The notes: generated by a model from the letters alone, not told the origin. A stretch of 64,000 nt of DNA from Gemmatimonadaceae bacterium (GCA_016720905.1 JADKJT010000003.1:248001-312000), one strand, 5' to 3'. Shown: positions 44,815-54,992, counted from the first letter of the stretch. A program made the numbers and translations.

Positions 44815-46725
44815 CTAGCGAACGATCAGTACATACGGCATGCGCGCATACACGCCGCGCGGATCGTCGAAGCGCAAGAGGGCACTCATCTGCTCGAGTA
44901 CCTCCCGGCCCATCCGTTGGGCCGGTCCACGCCCGGAAAACAGGGCGTTGCCGACGGCCGCCACAGGCTGCGGATTACGCTCGAACATCTCCGTCAGCAA
45001 CTCGGCGGTGGTCTTGGTGCGCGGAAACTCCTTGATGTCGTAATCGCCGGTGATATTCGCCAACCCGGCAGCACTCTTGATCGCGACATCCAGGCCGCCG
45101 ATGGAATCCACCAGACCGATGCGCATGGCGTCGGTGCCCGACCACACACGGCCTTCCGCAATCGAACGCACCGAATCGGGCGATATCTTGCGGGCCGTGG
45201 CCACGCGATCGATGAACGCCGCGTACACGGCGTCGGTGCCGCGCTGCAAAATGGCCAACTCGGCCTCGGTACGCGGACGCGTCAGCGTAAAGATGTCCGC
45301 ATAGCGACCGGTCTTCACCGTGTCGAACGTGATGCCGTTCTTGGCGGCGATGCCCTTGAGGTTGGGCACCAGGGCAAAGACGCCAATGGAACCGGTGATC
45401 GTGTTGGGCTGCGCAAACACTCGCGTGGCCGCGGTGGAAATCCAGTAGCCGCCGTTGGTGGCCATGGTGCCCATCGACACGACGATCGGTTTCGTCCGAC
45501 GAATCAACGCCAGTTCGCGCTGGATTTTCTCCGACGCAATGGCACTGCCGCCGGGGCTGTTGACGCGCAGCACGACGGCCTGCACCGAGGCGTCGGCGCG
45601 CAACCGCCGAAGTTCGCGGGCCATCCCGTCACCGCCGATGCTGCCGGGCGAACTTTGACCATCGACGATGTCACCCTCGGCATAGACAACGGCGACGCTC
45701 TGCTTCGCGCCAAACGTCCGCGCCCGCGCGGACGCAATCGGGGCGTAGTCCTCGAGCGCAACCTGCGGCAGCGTCGGCAGGTTGAGGAGCGTGGCGACGT
45801 CGGGCTTGCTGCCATCAGCCGTGGCCGGCGTCACCGCCACGCTGTCCGATCGGGGCGAGCCGGCCACTGTCTTGTTTCGCACACCGGCCAGTACCTCGAG
45901 GTCGGCCAGCACCTCATCGAAATAGGCCACGCGGTCCACCAACTGGGCCGACTTCGCATCGGCCGGCTGAATGATGCCTTGCGTATCGACCAACGTCTGC
46001 AACGTCGTGGTGTCCACACCGCGACTGTCGGCAATACCACGCTTCACCTCGCTCCACATTTCGCCGAGATAGGCGCGCGTTTGCAGCCGGCTTTCGGGGC
46101 TCATGCTGGTGCGGGTGTAGGGCTCAACGGCGGCCTTGAATCGACCAACCCGACTCACCTGCACCCCGATGCCGTACTTCTCGAGCAATCCCGCGAAGAA
46201 CACCTGCTCGGACGCCATGCCAGGGAGCAGCAACGCGCCGAACGGATCGAGTGTGATCACCGACGCCGCTGACGCCAGGTAGTAGTCGCGCGTGTCCGGG
46301 TTGACGAGGTAGGCATGCACCGGTTTCTTCGATTTGCGGAAGTCGCCGATGGCCGCGCGCAGCTCGCGCAGCGCCGCATATCCCGAGCCGTACCCGCTGG
46401 GATTGATCGAGCCGCGGATCAGGACCGCGCTGATGTCGTCGTCGCCGGCCGCGGCGCGCAGTGACAGGATGGCGGCGCGCAGCGGCACCGTGTTCTTCCC
46501 GCCCGCCATGAGCGCGTCGTCGAGCACCGATCGATGTTCCGTGCCGGTCGGTGCATCCACCAACGTCTGGTCGAGATCGATGATGAGCACCGATCCGTGT
46601 CTGACGGTGACCGGCTTGCTGCCACCAGCCGCCGCGGCAATGCCAATGAGAAGAATGAACCCACCCACCACGCACAGCGCGATGGTGACGAGGTTGGCGG
46701 CAATGGCCGTGAAAAACGCCTTCAT
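44815..46725 (-). CDS. sppA: Signal peptide peptidase SppA, 67-kDa type
   Basis: A 636-residue S49 protease with an N-terminal membrane helix (ALCVVGGFILLIGIAAAAGG). The catalytic Ser446 lies in ITGSIGVFALVP and the general-base Lys197 in RVGRFKAAVEPY, on separate halves as in the tandem-domain SppA. It cleaves remnant signal peptides in the membrane. A linker between the halves (about residues 285-335) is longer than in E. coli. It is convergent with the TonB receptor, 12 bases apart. Confidence 0.92.
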   Translation of the reverse strand: MKAFFTAIAANLVTIALCVVGGFILLIGIAAAAGGSKPVTVRHGSVLIIDLDQTLVDAPTGTEHRSVLDDALMAGGKNTVPLRAAILSLRAAAGDDDISAVLIRGSINPSGYGSGYAALRELRAAIGDFRKSKKPVHAYLVNPDTRDYYLASAASVITLDPFGALLLPGMASEQVFFAGLLEKYGIGVQVSRVGRFKAAVEPYTRTSMSPESRLQTRAYLGEMWSEVKRGIADSRGVDTTTLQTLVDTQGIIQPADAKSAQLVDRVAYFDEVLADLEVLAGVRNKTVAGSPRSDSVAVTPATADGSKPDVATLLNLPTLPQVALEDYAPIASARARTFGAKQSVAVVYAEGDIVDGQSSPGSIGGDGMARELRRLRADASVQAVVLRVNSPGGSAIASEKIQRELALIRRTKPIVVSMGTMATNGGYWISTAATRVFAQPNTITGSIGVFALVPNLKGIAAKNGITFDTVKTGRYADIFTLTRPRTEAELAILQRGTDAVYAAFIDRVATARKISPDSVRSIAEGRVWSGTDAMRIGLVDSIGGLDVAIKSAAGLANITGDYDIKEFPRTKTTAELLTEMFERNPQPVAAVGNALFSGRGPAQRMGREVLEQMSALLRFDDPRGVYARMPYVLIVR

Positions 46726-46911
46726 GCGGGGCTCCGGGTATCCGTGCGTGTACTGCGGAATACGAAGGAGTCTAGCAGGAAGACCGCGTCCCGGCTGACG
46801 GGCAGGCCAAACATGACGCTACCGTCACAATCGGCGCTTGCCCGACGCCTGCGGACCCGCCAACTTTCCGGGACCCCATTCCCTTGTCCCTCGCCTCCGA
46901 GGACGTTGTCC

Positions 46912-48702
46912 ATGCCCGCGTACAAGGCTCCGCTCGACGATATCCGTTTTCTGCTGCACGACGTGCACAACGTGGCGCAGCTGTCGGCACTCCCCGGTTT
47001 CGAAGAGGCCACCCCCGACCTGATCGACGCGGTCTTGACCGAAGGGGCCGCCATCTGCGAACAGGTGTTGTTTCCGCTCAATCAGTCGGGGGACGCGGAA
47101 GGAGTGACGCTGGAGAACGGCGCGGTGCGGACACCATCCGGATTCAAGGAGGCGTACAGGCAGTACGCGTCATCCGGGTGGACGAGCGTGGTGGCCGACC
47201 CCGCGTTCGGCGGTCAGGGGCTCCCCGAGACGGTGGGCTTCGTGATGGAGGAAATGCTGTGCTCCTCCAACTTGTCGTTCAGCATGTATCCTGGACTCTC
47301 GCACGGCGCGTACAGCGCCATGATGAGTCACGGGTCGGAGGAGATCAAGCAGCGGTTTCTGCACAAGTTGGTGGATGGCACCTGGAGTGGCACTATGTGC
47401 CTCACCGAGGCGCACTCCGGCACCGACTTGGGCATCCTCACCACCAAAGCCGTCCCGGCCGGCGATGGGGCGTATCAGATCACGGGCTCGAAGATCTTCA
47501 TTTCGGCCGGCGAGCACGATCTGACCGAGAACATCCTCCACTTGGTGCTGGCGAAGCTGCCGGATGCGCCGGGCGGGACGAAAGGCATCTCGATGTTCCT
47601 TGTGCCCAAGTATCTCCCGACGGACGAAGGAACACCCGGCACGCCCAACGGTGTGACGTGCGGCGCCATCGAGCACAAGATGGGCATCAAGGCGTCGGCC
47701 ACCTGTGTGTTGAACTTCGACAACGCGACAGGATGGATGGTGGGCGAACCCCACAAGGGCATGAAGGCGATGTTCGTGATGATGAACGGCGCACGCCTGG
47801 CGGTGGGATTGCAGGGGCTGGGACTCGCCGAGGTGGCGTACCAGAACGCCTTGGCGTACGCCAAGGAGCGATTGCAGGGTCGGGCGCTGACCGGTCCGCA
47901 GAATCCGTCTGGTCCGGCCGACCCCATCATCGTGCATCCCGACGTGCGCAAGGGATTGCTGCGCGTGAAGGCGTTCAACGAGGGAATGCGCTCGCTCGCC
48001 TACTGGATCGGTATCCGTATCGATCTCGAGCATCGTCATCCGGATGCCGCCGTCAAGCAGGAAGCGGCCGACATCGTGGCGCTGATGACGCCGGTCATCA
48101 AGGCGTTCCTCACCGACAAGGGCTTCGACAACACCAACATCGCGTTGCAGACGCTGGGTGGTCACGGATACATCAAGGAGTACGGGATCGAGCAGTATGT
48201 GCGCGATGCGCGGATCGGGCAGATCTACGAAGGCACCAATGCGGTGCAGGCATTGGATCTCGTGGGTCGCAAGCTGCCCATGGAGGGTGGGCGACTGGTG
48301 CGACGCTTTTTTGAAATCGTGAAGGCGGACATCGACGCGTCGTCGGCCGACCCGTCGATGGAAGAATTCGCGAAGCCGCTGGGCGCGTCGTTGTATCAGC
48401 TGCAGAAGGCCACGATGATGCTGGCTGAACGGGGCTTTGCCAACCCCGACGAAGCGGGTGCGGCCGCGACTGAATACCTGCACCTCATGGGCTACGTGGC
48501 GGTGGGATGGCAGTGGATGCGGATGGCCACGGTCGCCAAGGCCAAGCTCGCTGCCGGTTCCGGCGACGCGCGCTTCATGGAGGCCAAGATCAAGACCGCC
48601 CGGTTCTATATGGCGCGGTTGCTTCCCGAGGCCGCGACGCTGCTGGCCGCGATCCAGTCGGGGTGCGCGCCCATCATGGCGCTGGACGTCGAGCAGTTCT
48701 GA
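46912..48702 (+). CDS. Acyl-CoA dehydrogenase with C-terminal extension
   Basis: A 596-residue FAD-dependent enzyme of fatty-acid beta-oxidation. Domains in order: N-terminal helices, middle beta domain (CLTEAHSGTDLGILTTKAVP, ITGSKIFISAGEHDL), C-terminal helices (QTLGGHGYIKEYGIEQYVRD) with the catalytic base Glu440 in QIYEGTNAVQALD. About 150 extra C-terminal residues give the long form with an acyl-CoA dehydrogenase C-terminal domain, as in FadE-like enzymes. GAGGA lies 9 bases before ATG 46912. No other beta-oxidation genes are nearby. Confidence 0.93.
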   Translation: MPAYKAPLDDIRFLLHDVHNVAQLSALPGFEEATPDLIDAVLTEGAAICEQVLFPLNQSGDAEGVTLENGAVRTPSGFKEAYRQYASSGWTSVVADPAFGGQGLPETVGFVMEEMLCSSNLSFSMYPGLSHGAYSAMMSHGSEEIKQRFLHKLVDGTWSGTMCLTEAHSGTDLGILTTKAVPAGDGAYQITGSKIFISAGEHDLTENILHLVLAKLPDAPGGTKGISMFLVPKYLPTDEGTPGTPNGVTCGAIEHKMGIKASATCVLNFDNATGWMVGEPHKGMKAMFVMMNGARLAVGLQGLGLAEVAYQNALAYAKERLQGRALTGPQNPSGPADPIIVHPDVRKGLLRVKAFNEGMRSLAYWIGIRIDLEHRHPDAAVKQEAADIVALMTPVIKAFLTDKGFDNTNIALQTLGGHGYIKEYGIEQYVRDARIGQIYEGTNAVQALDLVGRKLPMEGGRLVRRFFEIVKADIDASSADPSMEEFAKPLGASLYQLQKATMMLAERGFANPDEAGAAATEYLHLMGYVAVGWQWMRMATVAKAKLAAGSGDARFMEAKIKTARFYMARLLPEAATLLAAIQSGCAPIMALDVEQF

Positions 48703-48841
48703 CGGAGCGTTTGACCGTGCATTGACGGGCCAAGCGGGTCAGGGTGTGACGGGGGTGCCGGGATTGTAACAGTGGGGTGTCCGGCACTCAACTCGGTGGG
48801 ACCACCTGCCGATAGACGAATACACACCTCTACCCCTTACC

Positions 48842-50041
48842 ATGTTCTTCAAGAAATCCACACCCGAGCCACGTCCCGCGTCCGAGCGAAGCAGCTCGAA
48901 CGGCGTCAATGGCTCCCCGCAGCTCAATGTGATCCAGGGCGGTGCCGCTGCCAGCGCCGCGCCTCAACGCTCGTCCTCATCGAGCGACGACAGTATCGGC
49001 ATGGTCATCGACGCCCTTGGTGGTGTGCTGACCGCGCTGGCGCGCTATCCCATTGATTTGCCGGACCGTCCGGGTGAGGAAAGCGCCCGCGAAATCGCCA
49101 AGTGGCAGCGTCACGCGACGCTGGGCTACGGACTCGACGAGGCGGATCAGACGGGCTCAGTTGGTGTCGCCGACCGCGACTGGGGCGGCATCATTCGCAC
49201 GGTGACCGAGCAGCGTCGCGAGGAGCACCGCCACGTGGCGGGCTCCATCAACGAGCTGCGTGACGCGCTGTGGGCGTGCGTCGAGACGGTGCACAATGCG
49301 GTGAAGGTGGATCAGAAGACGGACGTGACCACGAACGACCAGATGGACAAGGCCCGCAACGCGCTGAAGCGTTTGCAGCCCGGATCCATCAAGCAGGATG
49401 TGCTGGGCGCCGTATTGGCGATTGAAGGGGCGCTGCAGTCGCGCCGCGAACAACAGGCGGACCAGTACACGAACCTGGCCACCAAGCTGGACAAGCTGGG
49501 CAAGCAACTGGAAGAAGCGCGCCGCGAGAGCACGACGGATGCGCTCACCGGTATCGGCAATCGCAAGTTGTTCGATACGATGATTGCGCGCGCGGTGCAG
49601 ATGTTCTCGCTGTCCAAGCAGCCAGTGGTGTTGCTGATGATCGACATGGACAAGCTCAAGCTTGTCAACGACATGTACGGGCATCAGGCCGGTGACACCG
49701 CGATTGCGACGCTGGGCCGCGCGTTGACCAAGGTGTTCCTGCGCCAGTCCGACGTGTTGTGCCGTTACGGCGGCGACGAGTTTGCCGCCATCCTGCACAA
49801 CACCGATTGGAAGATGGCACAGACGCTGGCGCGTCGGTTGGGTGACACGCTGTCGCAGTTGCCCGCGCCGCATCCGGCCATGGAGTTCAGTATCGGCGCC
49901 TCAGTGGGCGTGGCGCAGCTGGAGCCGCTGGAAGACGCGGAGGAGTGGAAGGCGCGCGCCGACAAGGCGCTGTACAAGGCGAAGCAGAATGGTCGCGATC
50001 GGGTCGCTGTGGCCGAAAGCGCGTCCACCAAGGTGGCATGA
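48842..50041 (+). CDS. GGDEF-domain diguanylate cyclase
   Basis: A 399-residue soluble diguanylate cyclase predicted to make cyclic di-GMP. The C-terminal domain has RYGGDEF (308-314), with an inhibitory I-site RQSD five residues before GGDEF, implying product feedback. The N-terminal half is helical (NELRDALWACVETVHNAVKV; TNLATKLDKLGKQLEEARRE coiled coil) and has no recognised sensor domain. It resembles stalk-type cyclases activated by dimerisation. A strong terminator hairpin follows 59 bases after the stop. Confidence 0.92.
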   Translation: MFFKKSTPEPRPASERSSSNGVNGSPQLNVIQGGAAASAAPQRSSSSSDDSIGMVIDALGGVLTALARYPIDLPDRPGEESAREIAKWQRHATLGYGLDEADQTGSVGVADRDWGGIIRTVTEQRREEHRHVAGSINELRDALWACVETVHNAVKVDQKTDVTTNDQMDKARNALKRLQPGSIKQDVLGAVLAIEGALQSRREQQADQYTNLATKLDKLGKQLEEARRESTTDALTGIGNRKLFDTMIARAVQMFSLSKQPVVLLMIDMDKLKLVNDMYGHQAGDTAIATLGRALTKVFLRQSDVLCRYGGDEFAAILHNTDWKMAQTLARRLGDTLSQLPAPHPAMEFSIGASVGVAQLEPLEDAEEWKARADKALYKAKQNGRDRVAVAESASTKVA

Positions 50042-50099
50042 CCGAACGCAATGACGAATGAGAGGTTGGAAAATACGCCCCCATGATGATTGCGAATGA

Positions 50100-50133
50100 C
50101 CGAACGCCCCAGCCGATTGGCTGGGGCGTTCGG
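50100..50133. terminator. Strong bidirectional terminator hairpin
   Basis: A perfect 15-bp stem (CCGAACGCCCCAGCC / GGCTGGGGCGTTCGG) closed by a GATT loop, between the convergent GGDEF and P-type ATPase genes. The T-run is weak on both sides. Confidence 0.75.
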
Positions 50134-50137
50134 CGTT

Positions 50138-51973
50138 TCAGGACTGATCGAAGCTTGCCCGCAGCGCGTTCAGGATCACCGCCACGTCAATCGCTTCCTG
50201 CGCCAGCGCACCGGCAATCGGCGTGAGATAGCCGAACGCGGCCAGCACCATCCCCACCATGCTGAGCCCCAGACCCACGCCGATGCTCTGGCGCGCGATG
50301 TACAACGCCCGGCGTCCAATGCGAACCGCTTCCGCGACGCGCGCCGGATCGTCGATCAGCAACACCACATCTGCCGCTTCGGCCACCACGCCGCCGCCAT
50401 GACCCGCCAGCGCGACACCCACACTCGCCGCGCTCAGCGCCGGGGCGTCGTTGGTGCCATCGCCCACCATCAGCACACGCCGACCGCTGGCTTCCAGCGC
50501 CTGCACGCGTCGCACCTTGTCTTCTGCCGAGAGGTCGCCCGCGAAGTTGGTGATGCCCAGCTGCGCGGCGATCTTCGCCACATTCTCGGAACGATCCCCG
50601 GAGAGCAGCTGCGAGTCCCGAAGGCCCAGGAGCGCCAGCTCGTCGAACAGGAGATGCAGGTCGTCACGCAGCTCATCGGAAAATTCGATGCGACCCAGCG
50701 CGCCATTCGACGAACCGACATACGCGCGCAAGCCGTCGGCATCGACCTCCATGGCGTCCAGCCGTGGCGCCAACGCCGGTAGGGTCGTGCGTAAATACGC
50801 AGGAGATCCCACGGCCACGGTCACACCGGCCACGTGACCCATCACGCCGCTGCCGGGCGTTTCCTGGAGATTGTCCGCCAGCACCACGGACATGTTGCGC
50901 GCGTCAGCCTCGGCCACCACCACGCGTGCCAGCAGGTGACCCGAGCCTTGCTCGACGGCCGCCGCCAGGGCGAGCAAGGCCTCCGATGTGAGGCCATCGT
51001 CAGTCACAATTTGATGCACGCGCGGTTTGCCGATCGTCAACGTGCCGGTTTTATCGAACACCGCGGTCTGCACATGGGCCAGCGCCTCCAGGGCGCCGCC
51101 GTTGCGCACGATGATGGCCCGACGCGCGGCGCGATTGATCCCGCCAATGATCGCCACCGGTACCGCGAGAATCAGCGGACACGGTGTGGCCACCACGAGC
51201 ACGGCCAGCACCCGTGTCACGTCGCCGGAGAGGAACCAGGCCAGTGCACAGACCGCGAGCGTGAGCGGGGTGAACCAGACCGCGATCTTGTCGGCCATGC
51301 GCTGCAGCGGGCTCTTGCTGGCCTGCGCGCTGCGCACGAGTTCCACGATGCGCGCATACTGACTGTCCTGCGAGGTGCGAATGGCCAGGATGGTCAGCGC
51401 GCCCTCCTGATTCACACTGCCCGACAGCAGCTTCGTGCCCGCCAGCGCCTTGACGGGAATGGGCTCGCCGGTCAAACGCGAGGTGTCCACATGTGACGCA
51501 CCGGACGTGACCTCGGCGTCACACGGCACCAGCTCGCCCGGACGCACCAGCAGCATATCGCCGGGAACGATGGCCGTGGCCGCGATCTCGGTGACCACCG
51601 CGTTAGCGACGCGATGGGCAATGCGCGGGGCATCGGCCTCCAGCGCCTCCACCGCGCTGCTGGCGCGGGCGACGGCATAGGTCTCGAGCGCTTCGCCGCC
51701 GGTTTGCATGAGGACCACCACCAACCCTGCCAGTGGCTGCTGCAATCCAATGGCACCGGCAATGGCCAGCATCGCCACCACGTCCGCCGCAAATTCGCCG
51801 CGCAGCATTCCCCGCAACGTCTTCCACGACACGGGCACGCCGGTGAGTATCAGGCCGGCGTACCACACTCGCTCACGCCAGATCGCGCCGTCTGGCGCGA
51901 ACGAGAGCATGGCTCCCACCGTGAGGAACAGGAGCGCGGCCAGTGGCATTCTGGGCAAGGCGAATGATCGCAT
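50138..51973 (-). CDS. P1B-type metal-transporting ATPase, P1B-5 (Nia)-like
   Basis: A 611-residue P-type ATPase that pumps transition metal out of the cytoplasm. The phosphorylated Asp307 lies in DKTGT, with the actuator loop TGEP and hinge GDGTNDAPAL. In the metal-binding helix the motif is TPCP (263-266) rather than CPC, and the last helix pair has QEAID (592-596); TPCP with QExxD is the signature reported for the P1B-5 group, linked to nickel and iron. There is no N-terminal metal-binding domain and no C-terminal hemerythrin domain, which P1B-5 members often carry. The nucleotide-domain HP motif reads SGHLLA instead. It is divergent from the PAS-GAF kinase with 123 bases between. Confidence 0.85.
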   Translation of the reverse strand: MRSFALPRMPLAALLFLTVGAMLSFAPDGAIWRERVWYAGLILTGVPVSWKTLRGMLRGEFAADVVAMLAIAGAIGLQQPLAGLVVVLMQTGGEALETYAVARASSAVEALEADAPRIAHRVANAVVTEIAATAIVPGDMLLVRPGELVPCDAEVTSGASHVDTSRLTGEPIPVKALAGTKLLSGSVNQEGALTILAIRTSQDSQYARIVELVRSAQASKSPLQRMADKIAVWFTPLTLAVCALAWFLSGDVTRVLAVLVVATPCPLILAVPVAIIGGINRAARRAIIVRNGGALEALAHVQTAVFDKTGTLTIGKPRVHQIVTDDGLTSEALLALAAAVEQGSGHLLARVVVAEADARNMSVVLADNLQETPGSGVMGHVAGVTVAVGSPAYLRTTLPALAPRLDAMEVDADGLRAYVGSSNGALGRIEFSDELRDDLHLLFDELALLGLRDSQLLSGDRSENVAKIAAQLGITNFAGDLSAEDKVRRVQALEASGRRVLMVGDGTNDAPALSAASVGVALAGHGGGVVAEAADVVLLIDDPARVAEAVRIGRRALYIARQSIGVGLGLSMVGMVLAAFGYLTPIAGALAQEAIDVAVILNALRASFDQS

Positions 51974-52096
51974 CTCTTAAGAATATCGCCGAAAGCACAC
52001 CGCGCACATGCCGTCGTGACGGATTTGCACGGTCACACTGGCTAGCGTCACGGTCGTCGGGCTATTCTCGACTGTCTCCAACCGACGGAACTCCCC

Positions 52097-53710
52097 GTGC
52101 ACACGCCTACGCATTCCGACGCCGCGCTGGCCGCGATCGTCGATATCTCCTCCGATGCGATCATCGCGCTGGACAATCAGTACAAGATTATCCGCTTCAA
52201 TCGTGGCGCCGAGGACACATTCGGGTGGACCGAGGCGGAGATGCTGGGTCAACCGCTGGATCGCCTGCTGCCAGCGGGCATTCGCGCCGTGCATGACCAT
52301 CATGTGCGACGGTTCGCCGAGGGGGCGGTTGCGTCGCGTCGCATGGCGCAACGCGCGGAGATCTCGGGTCTGCGGCGCACTGGCGAGGGATTTCCCGCCG
52401 AAGCGTCGATTGCCCGTGTGACCATCGACGGGGTGCAAACGTTCATGGTGACGCTGCGCGATGTCAGCGAACGCCGTCGTGTGGAAGAGCGCCAGCGATT
52501 GATGGCGGCGGCCGGGTGGGTCCTGGCTGCCTCACTCGACATCGATTCGACCATGGCAACCGTGGCGGAACTCCCGCTGCCGTTGGTGGGAGACTGGTCC
52601 CTCCTGGAGCTGGTGACGGCCGACGGTCGCATTCGGCGGGTGGCCTCGGCCCATGCCGATGCCGCACACACCGCGTTGACTGCCGCGCTGGTGTCGCGCG
52701 CGGCCGTTGAATCCAGTGACAACCCACCGACGACGAGCGGCGGGCGCGCCGCGCATGAGGTGGAGGCCCAACGCATTTCGGACACGAAGGCATGGATAGA
52801 GGCGAATTTCCCCGATCCGCTGGATCGCGAGCGAGTGGAGACACTGGGGGCTTCGGCGGTGCTGATGGTACCGCTCCGAGCGGGTGGACGGGCCATCGGC
52901 GTATTGCATGTGGTGCGCGCGAAGTCTGGCGCCATGCATCTGCCCGAAGACGCCCAGTTGGCGGACCAGTATGCCGGACTGGCCGCGCTGGCGCTGGAGA
53001 ACGCACGACTCTACCATGAAGCGCGCCAGGCGGTCCGCGAGCGTGACGATATGCTGGCCGTGGTGTCGCACGATTTGCGGAATCCCGTCAACGCCATTGT
53101 TCTCCTGACCGGTGCCGTGTTGAGCGGGGACCACGAGGGGGGCGCCCTGATGAACCGCGATGACGTGGAGAGCATCCGGTCCGCGGCGCGTCAGGCGAAC
53201 GACCTGATCCAGGACTTGCAGGATGTCTCGCGCATCTCGACGGGCCGACTGCGGGTGGAGCAGCGCCCCGTGTCCATTGAAGAGGTGGTCGACGATGCCG
53301 CAGACATGTTCGAGCCGGCGATGCGTGATGCCGGGATCACGTTCGCGGTGCAGGTCGCGCCGGGCATCGACCCACTGCCGGCCGATCGCGGGCGCCTGTT
53401 GCAGGTGCTCTCCAACCTGCTCGGGAATGCGGTGCGCTTCACGCCGCGCGGCGGCGACGTGACGTTATCGCTCGAGCGCGGCGAATCGGCGGTGCGCATT
53501 GCGGTGCGCGACACGGGCCCTGGCGTGGCTCCGGACGATGTGCCGCGATTGTTCGAGCGTTACTGGCAGGCACCGCGATTGTTGCGCGCGGGCTCGGGAC
53601 TCGGACTGTTCATCTCCAAGGGGATTGTGGAGGCGCACGGCGGCGAAATCGGGGTGGTGAGCAATGTCGGGCAGGGGAGTGAGTTCTGGTTCACGGTTCC
53701 GGTGCCGTAG
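52097..53710 (+). CDS. PAS-GAF sensor histidine kinase
   Basis: A 537-residue soluble kinase starting at GTG 52097. It has an N-terminal PAS domain (AIVDISSDAIIALDNQYKII, FMVTLRDVSERRRVEERQ), a GAF domain (about 140-305, VLMVPLRAGGRAIGVLHVVR), the HisKA H-box with His325 (VVSHDLRNPVNAIVLL), the N-box SNLLGNAVRFTP and ATP lid GSGLGLFISKGIVEAHGG. There is no receiver domain, so it needs a separate response regulator, none of which is adjacent. It overlaps the convergent DUF2490-like gene by 20 bases. Confidence 0.92.
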   Translation: MHTPTHSDAALAAIVDISSDAIIALDNQYKIIRFNRGAEDTFGWTEAEMLGQPLDRLLPAGIRAVHDHHVRRFAEGAVASRRMAQRAEISGLRRTGEGFPAEASIARVTIDGVQTFMVTLRDVSERRRVEERQRLMAAAGWVLAASLDIDSTMATVAELPLPLVGDWSLLELVTADGRIRRVASAHADAAHTALTAALVSRAAVESSDNPPTTSGGRAAHEVEAQRISDTKAWIEANFPDPLDRERVETLGASAVLMVPLRAGGRAIGVLHVVRAKSGAMHLPEDAQLADQYAGLAALALENARLYHEARQAVRERDDMLAVVSHDLRNPVNAIVLLTGAVLSGDHEGGALMNRDDVESIRSAARQANDLIQDLQDVSRISTGRLRVEQRPVSIEEVVDDAADMFEPAMRDAGITFAVQVAPGIDPLPADRGRLLQVLSNLLGNAVRFTPRGGDVTLSLERGESAVRIAVRDTGPGVAPDDVPRLFERYWQAPRLLRAGSGLGLFISKGIVEAHGGEIGVVSNVGQGSEFWFTVPVP

Positions 53711-54468
53711 GAGGAGCGATCAGCAACCACGAGAGCGTGAGGGTGTGGTTCACTTCGTTCGCGCGCCGCGCCGCGAATGCATTCCAGAGATTCATGTAAC
53801 CAATTTCGATGCGCTGTCGCGCGTCGAGCGGCAGGCCAATGCCGATGGCCGCGCGGTTTTGCGTGACCTGCACTGTGGCGCCGCCGCCGCCGATGGGCAT
53901 CAGCAGTTCATCCCAGACAAACGTCTGGAGGGGACGACGGCGAAGGCGAAGGGCCGGCCAGCGGCCCTTGCAGGCGCCCCAGATATCGTACCCGATTGGC
54001 GTAGGTGGTTGGCGCGGTGTGCTCGCCGACCGGCGCATCAGGAAGCACGGCCGTCACCCACCGTTGTTCCAGCCGATACCGGTGACTGATCGTCAGCGCG
54101 CTTGCCTTGTGCGTGAGCGACAGCTGTTGCCAGCTGCGGTGTTCGCGGGTGGGGTTCGCGATGGGGAGCGCTCCATAGGGAGCCGTGGCCACATAGCCAT
54201 ACCCGGCCGCCAGTCGCACACCGGGTGCCACCGTGAGTTGCACCCCGGGCCGGATGAGCAATTGCTGCGGCTGCTGTCCGGAGTCCAGTCGCCGCCACTG
54301 CCCATCAAACCAGAGCGACCACCGGCCGCGCAGCGGCTGGTCCACAAAGGCACCCAGCCACTGGGCGTTCTGGTGCCGTGAGATCCACGGGGTCGTCTGG
54401 GCGGTGAGCGTCGGCGCCAGCCCGGTCAGGAGCAGGGCGAGCAGCGGCGGGGAGGATGGAATTCTCAC
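53691..54468 (-). CDS. DUF2490-like outer-membrane beta-barrel protein, one frameshift
   Basis: Reading from GTG 54468, the signal peptide (LLALLLTGLAPTLTAQ) leads to barrel strands (WSLWFDGQWRRLDSGQQPQQ, LTISHRYRLEQRWVTAVL, YANRVRYLGRLQGPLAG). Near 53960-54000 the frame changes by one base, after which a second segment is open (RRPLQTFVWDELLMPIGGGG, RAAIGIGLPLDARQRIEIGY, NHTLTLSWLLI). Together they make an ordinary DUF2490-like protein; the indel may be a sequencing error. It diverges from the ArsR-type gene, with the palindrome at 54531-54550 between them. Function unknown. Confidence 0.65.
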
Positions 54469-54530
54469 GACGAGGCGCGGCTGGAGTGGATGGGGGCTTG
54501 CGGGCGGCGACAAAACGTGCAAGTATTCAT

Positions 54531-54550
54531 ATGTGCAAACATATGCACAT
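54531..54550. promoter_or_regulatory. Palindromic operator candidate between divergent genes
   Basis: ATGTGCA-AACATA-TGCACAT, a perfect 7-bp inverted repeat with a 6-base spacer, in a locally AT-rich patch between the DUF2490-like gene and the ArsR-type gene. It is a natural binding site for that regulator, 63 bases before its ATG. Confidence 0.6.
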
Positions 54551-54613
54551 GTTGATTGCCACGCCAGCCGACGCGTCGCCACGTGGCGCGCTCCGTCCTC
54601 TCATTCACGGCCC

Positions 54614-54967
54614 ATGCCTTTCCGATCGAACGCCAGCCAGCAATTGGCCGACATGCTCTCGGTGCTGGACCATCCGCATCGGTTGCGCATTGTCGAGGAA
54701 CTGGGGTCTGGCGAGCTCGACGTGGCCTCGATCGCGGCGTTGCTCGAGATCTCGTCGTCGGGCACGTCGCAGCATCTCAGCAAGCTTCGAGCGCGCCGCA
54801 TTGTGCTGGAACGGCGCGATGGTCGGCATGTGCACTATCGACTGGCCAACCCGGCGCTCTCGCAATGGCTGCTGGACGGACTCACCCTGTTGGAGGCAGA
54901 TCCGGAAGGATCTCGCGATACGAAACGCGATCTACGACGGGCGCGACTCGCCTGGTCGAAACACTAA
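54614..54967 (+). CDS. ArsR-family regulator without cysteines
   Basis: A 117-residue winged-helix protein (LADMLSVLDHPHRLRIVEEL, SSSGTSQHLSKLRARRIVLE, wing ERRDGRHVHYRLANPA). Unlike metal- or persulfide-sensing ArsR proteins it has no cysteine at all. It opens an apparent operon with a carbonic anhydrase 25 bases later and a SulP transporter, and a perfect inverted repeat lies upstream. The signal is unknown; His-rich positions (HPHR, RHVHYR) leave metal by His or pH sensing possible. Start ATG 54614 chosen by alignment of the HTH region. Confidence 0.85.
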   Translation: MPFRSNASQQLADMLSVLDHPHRLRIVEELGSGELDVASIAALLEISSSGTSQHLSKLRARRIVLERRDGRHVHYRLANPALSQWLLDGLTLLEADPEGSRDTKRDLRRARLAWSKH

Positions 54968-54992
54968 CGCTCTCGGCCCCACACCACGACCC

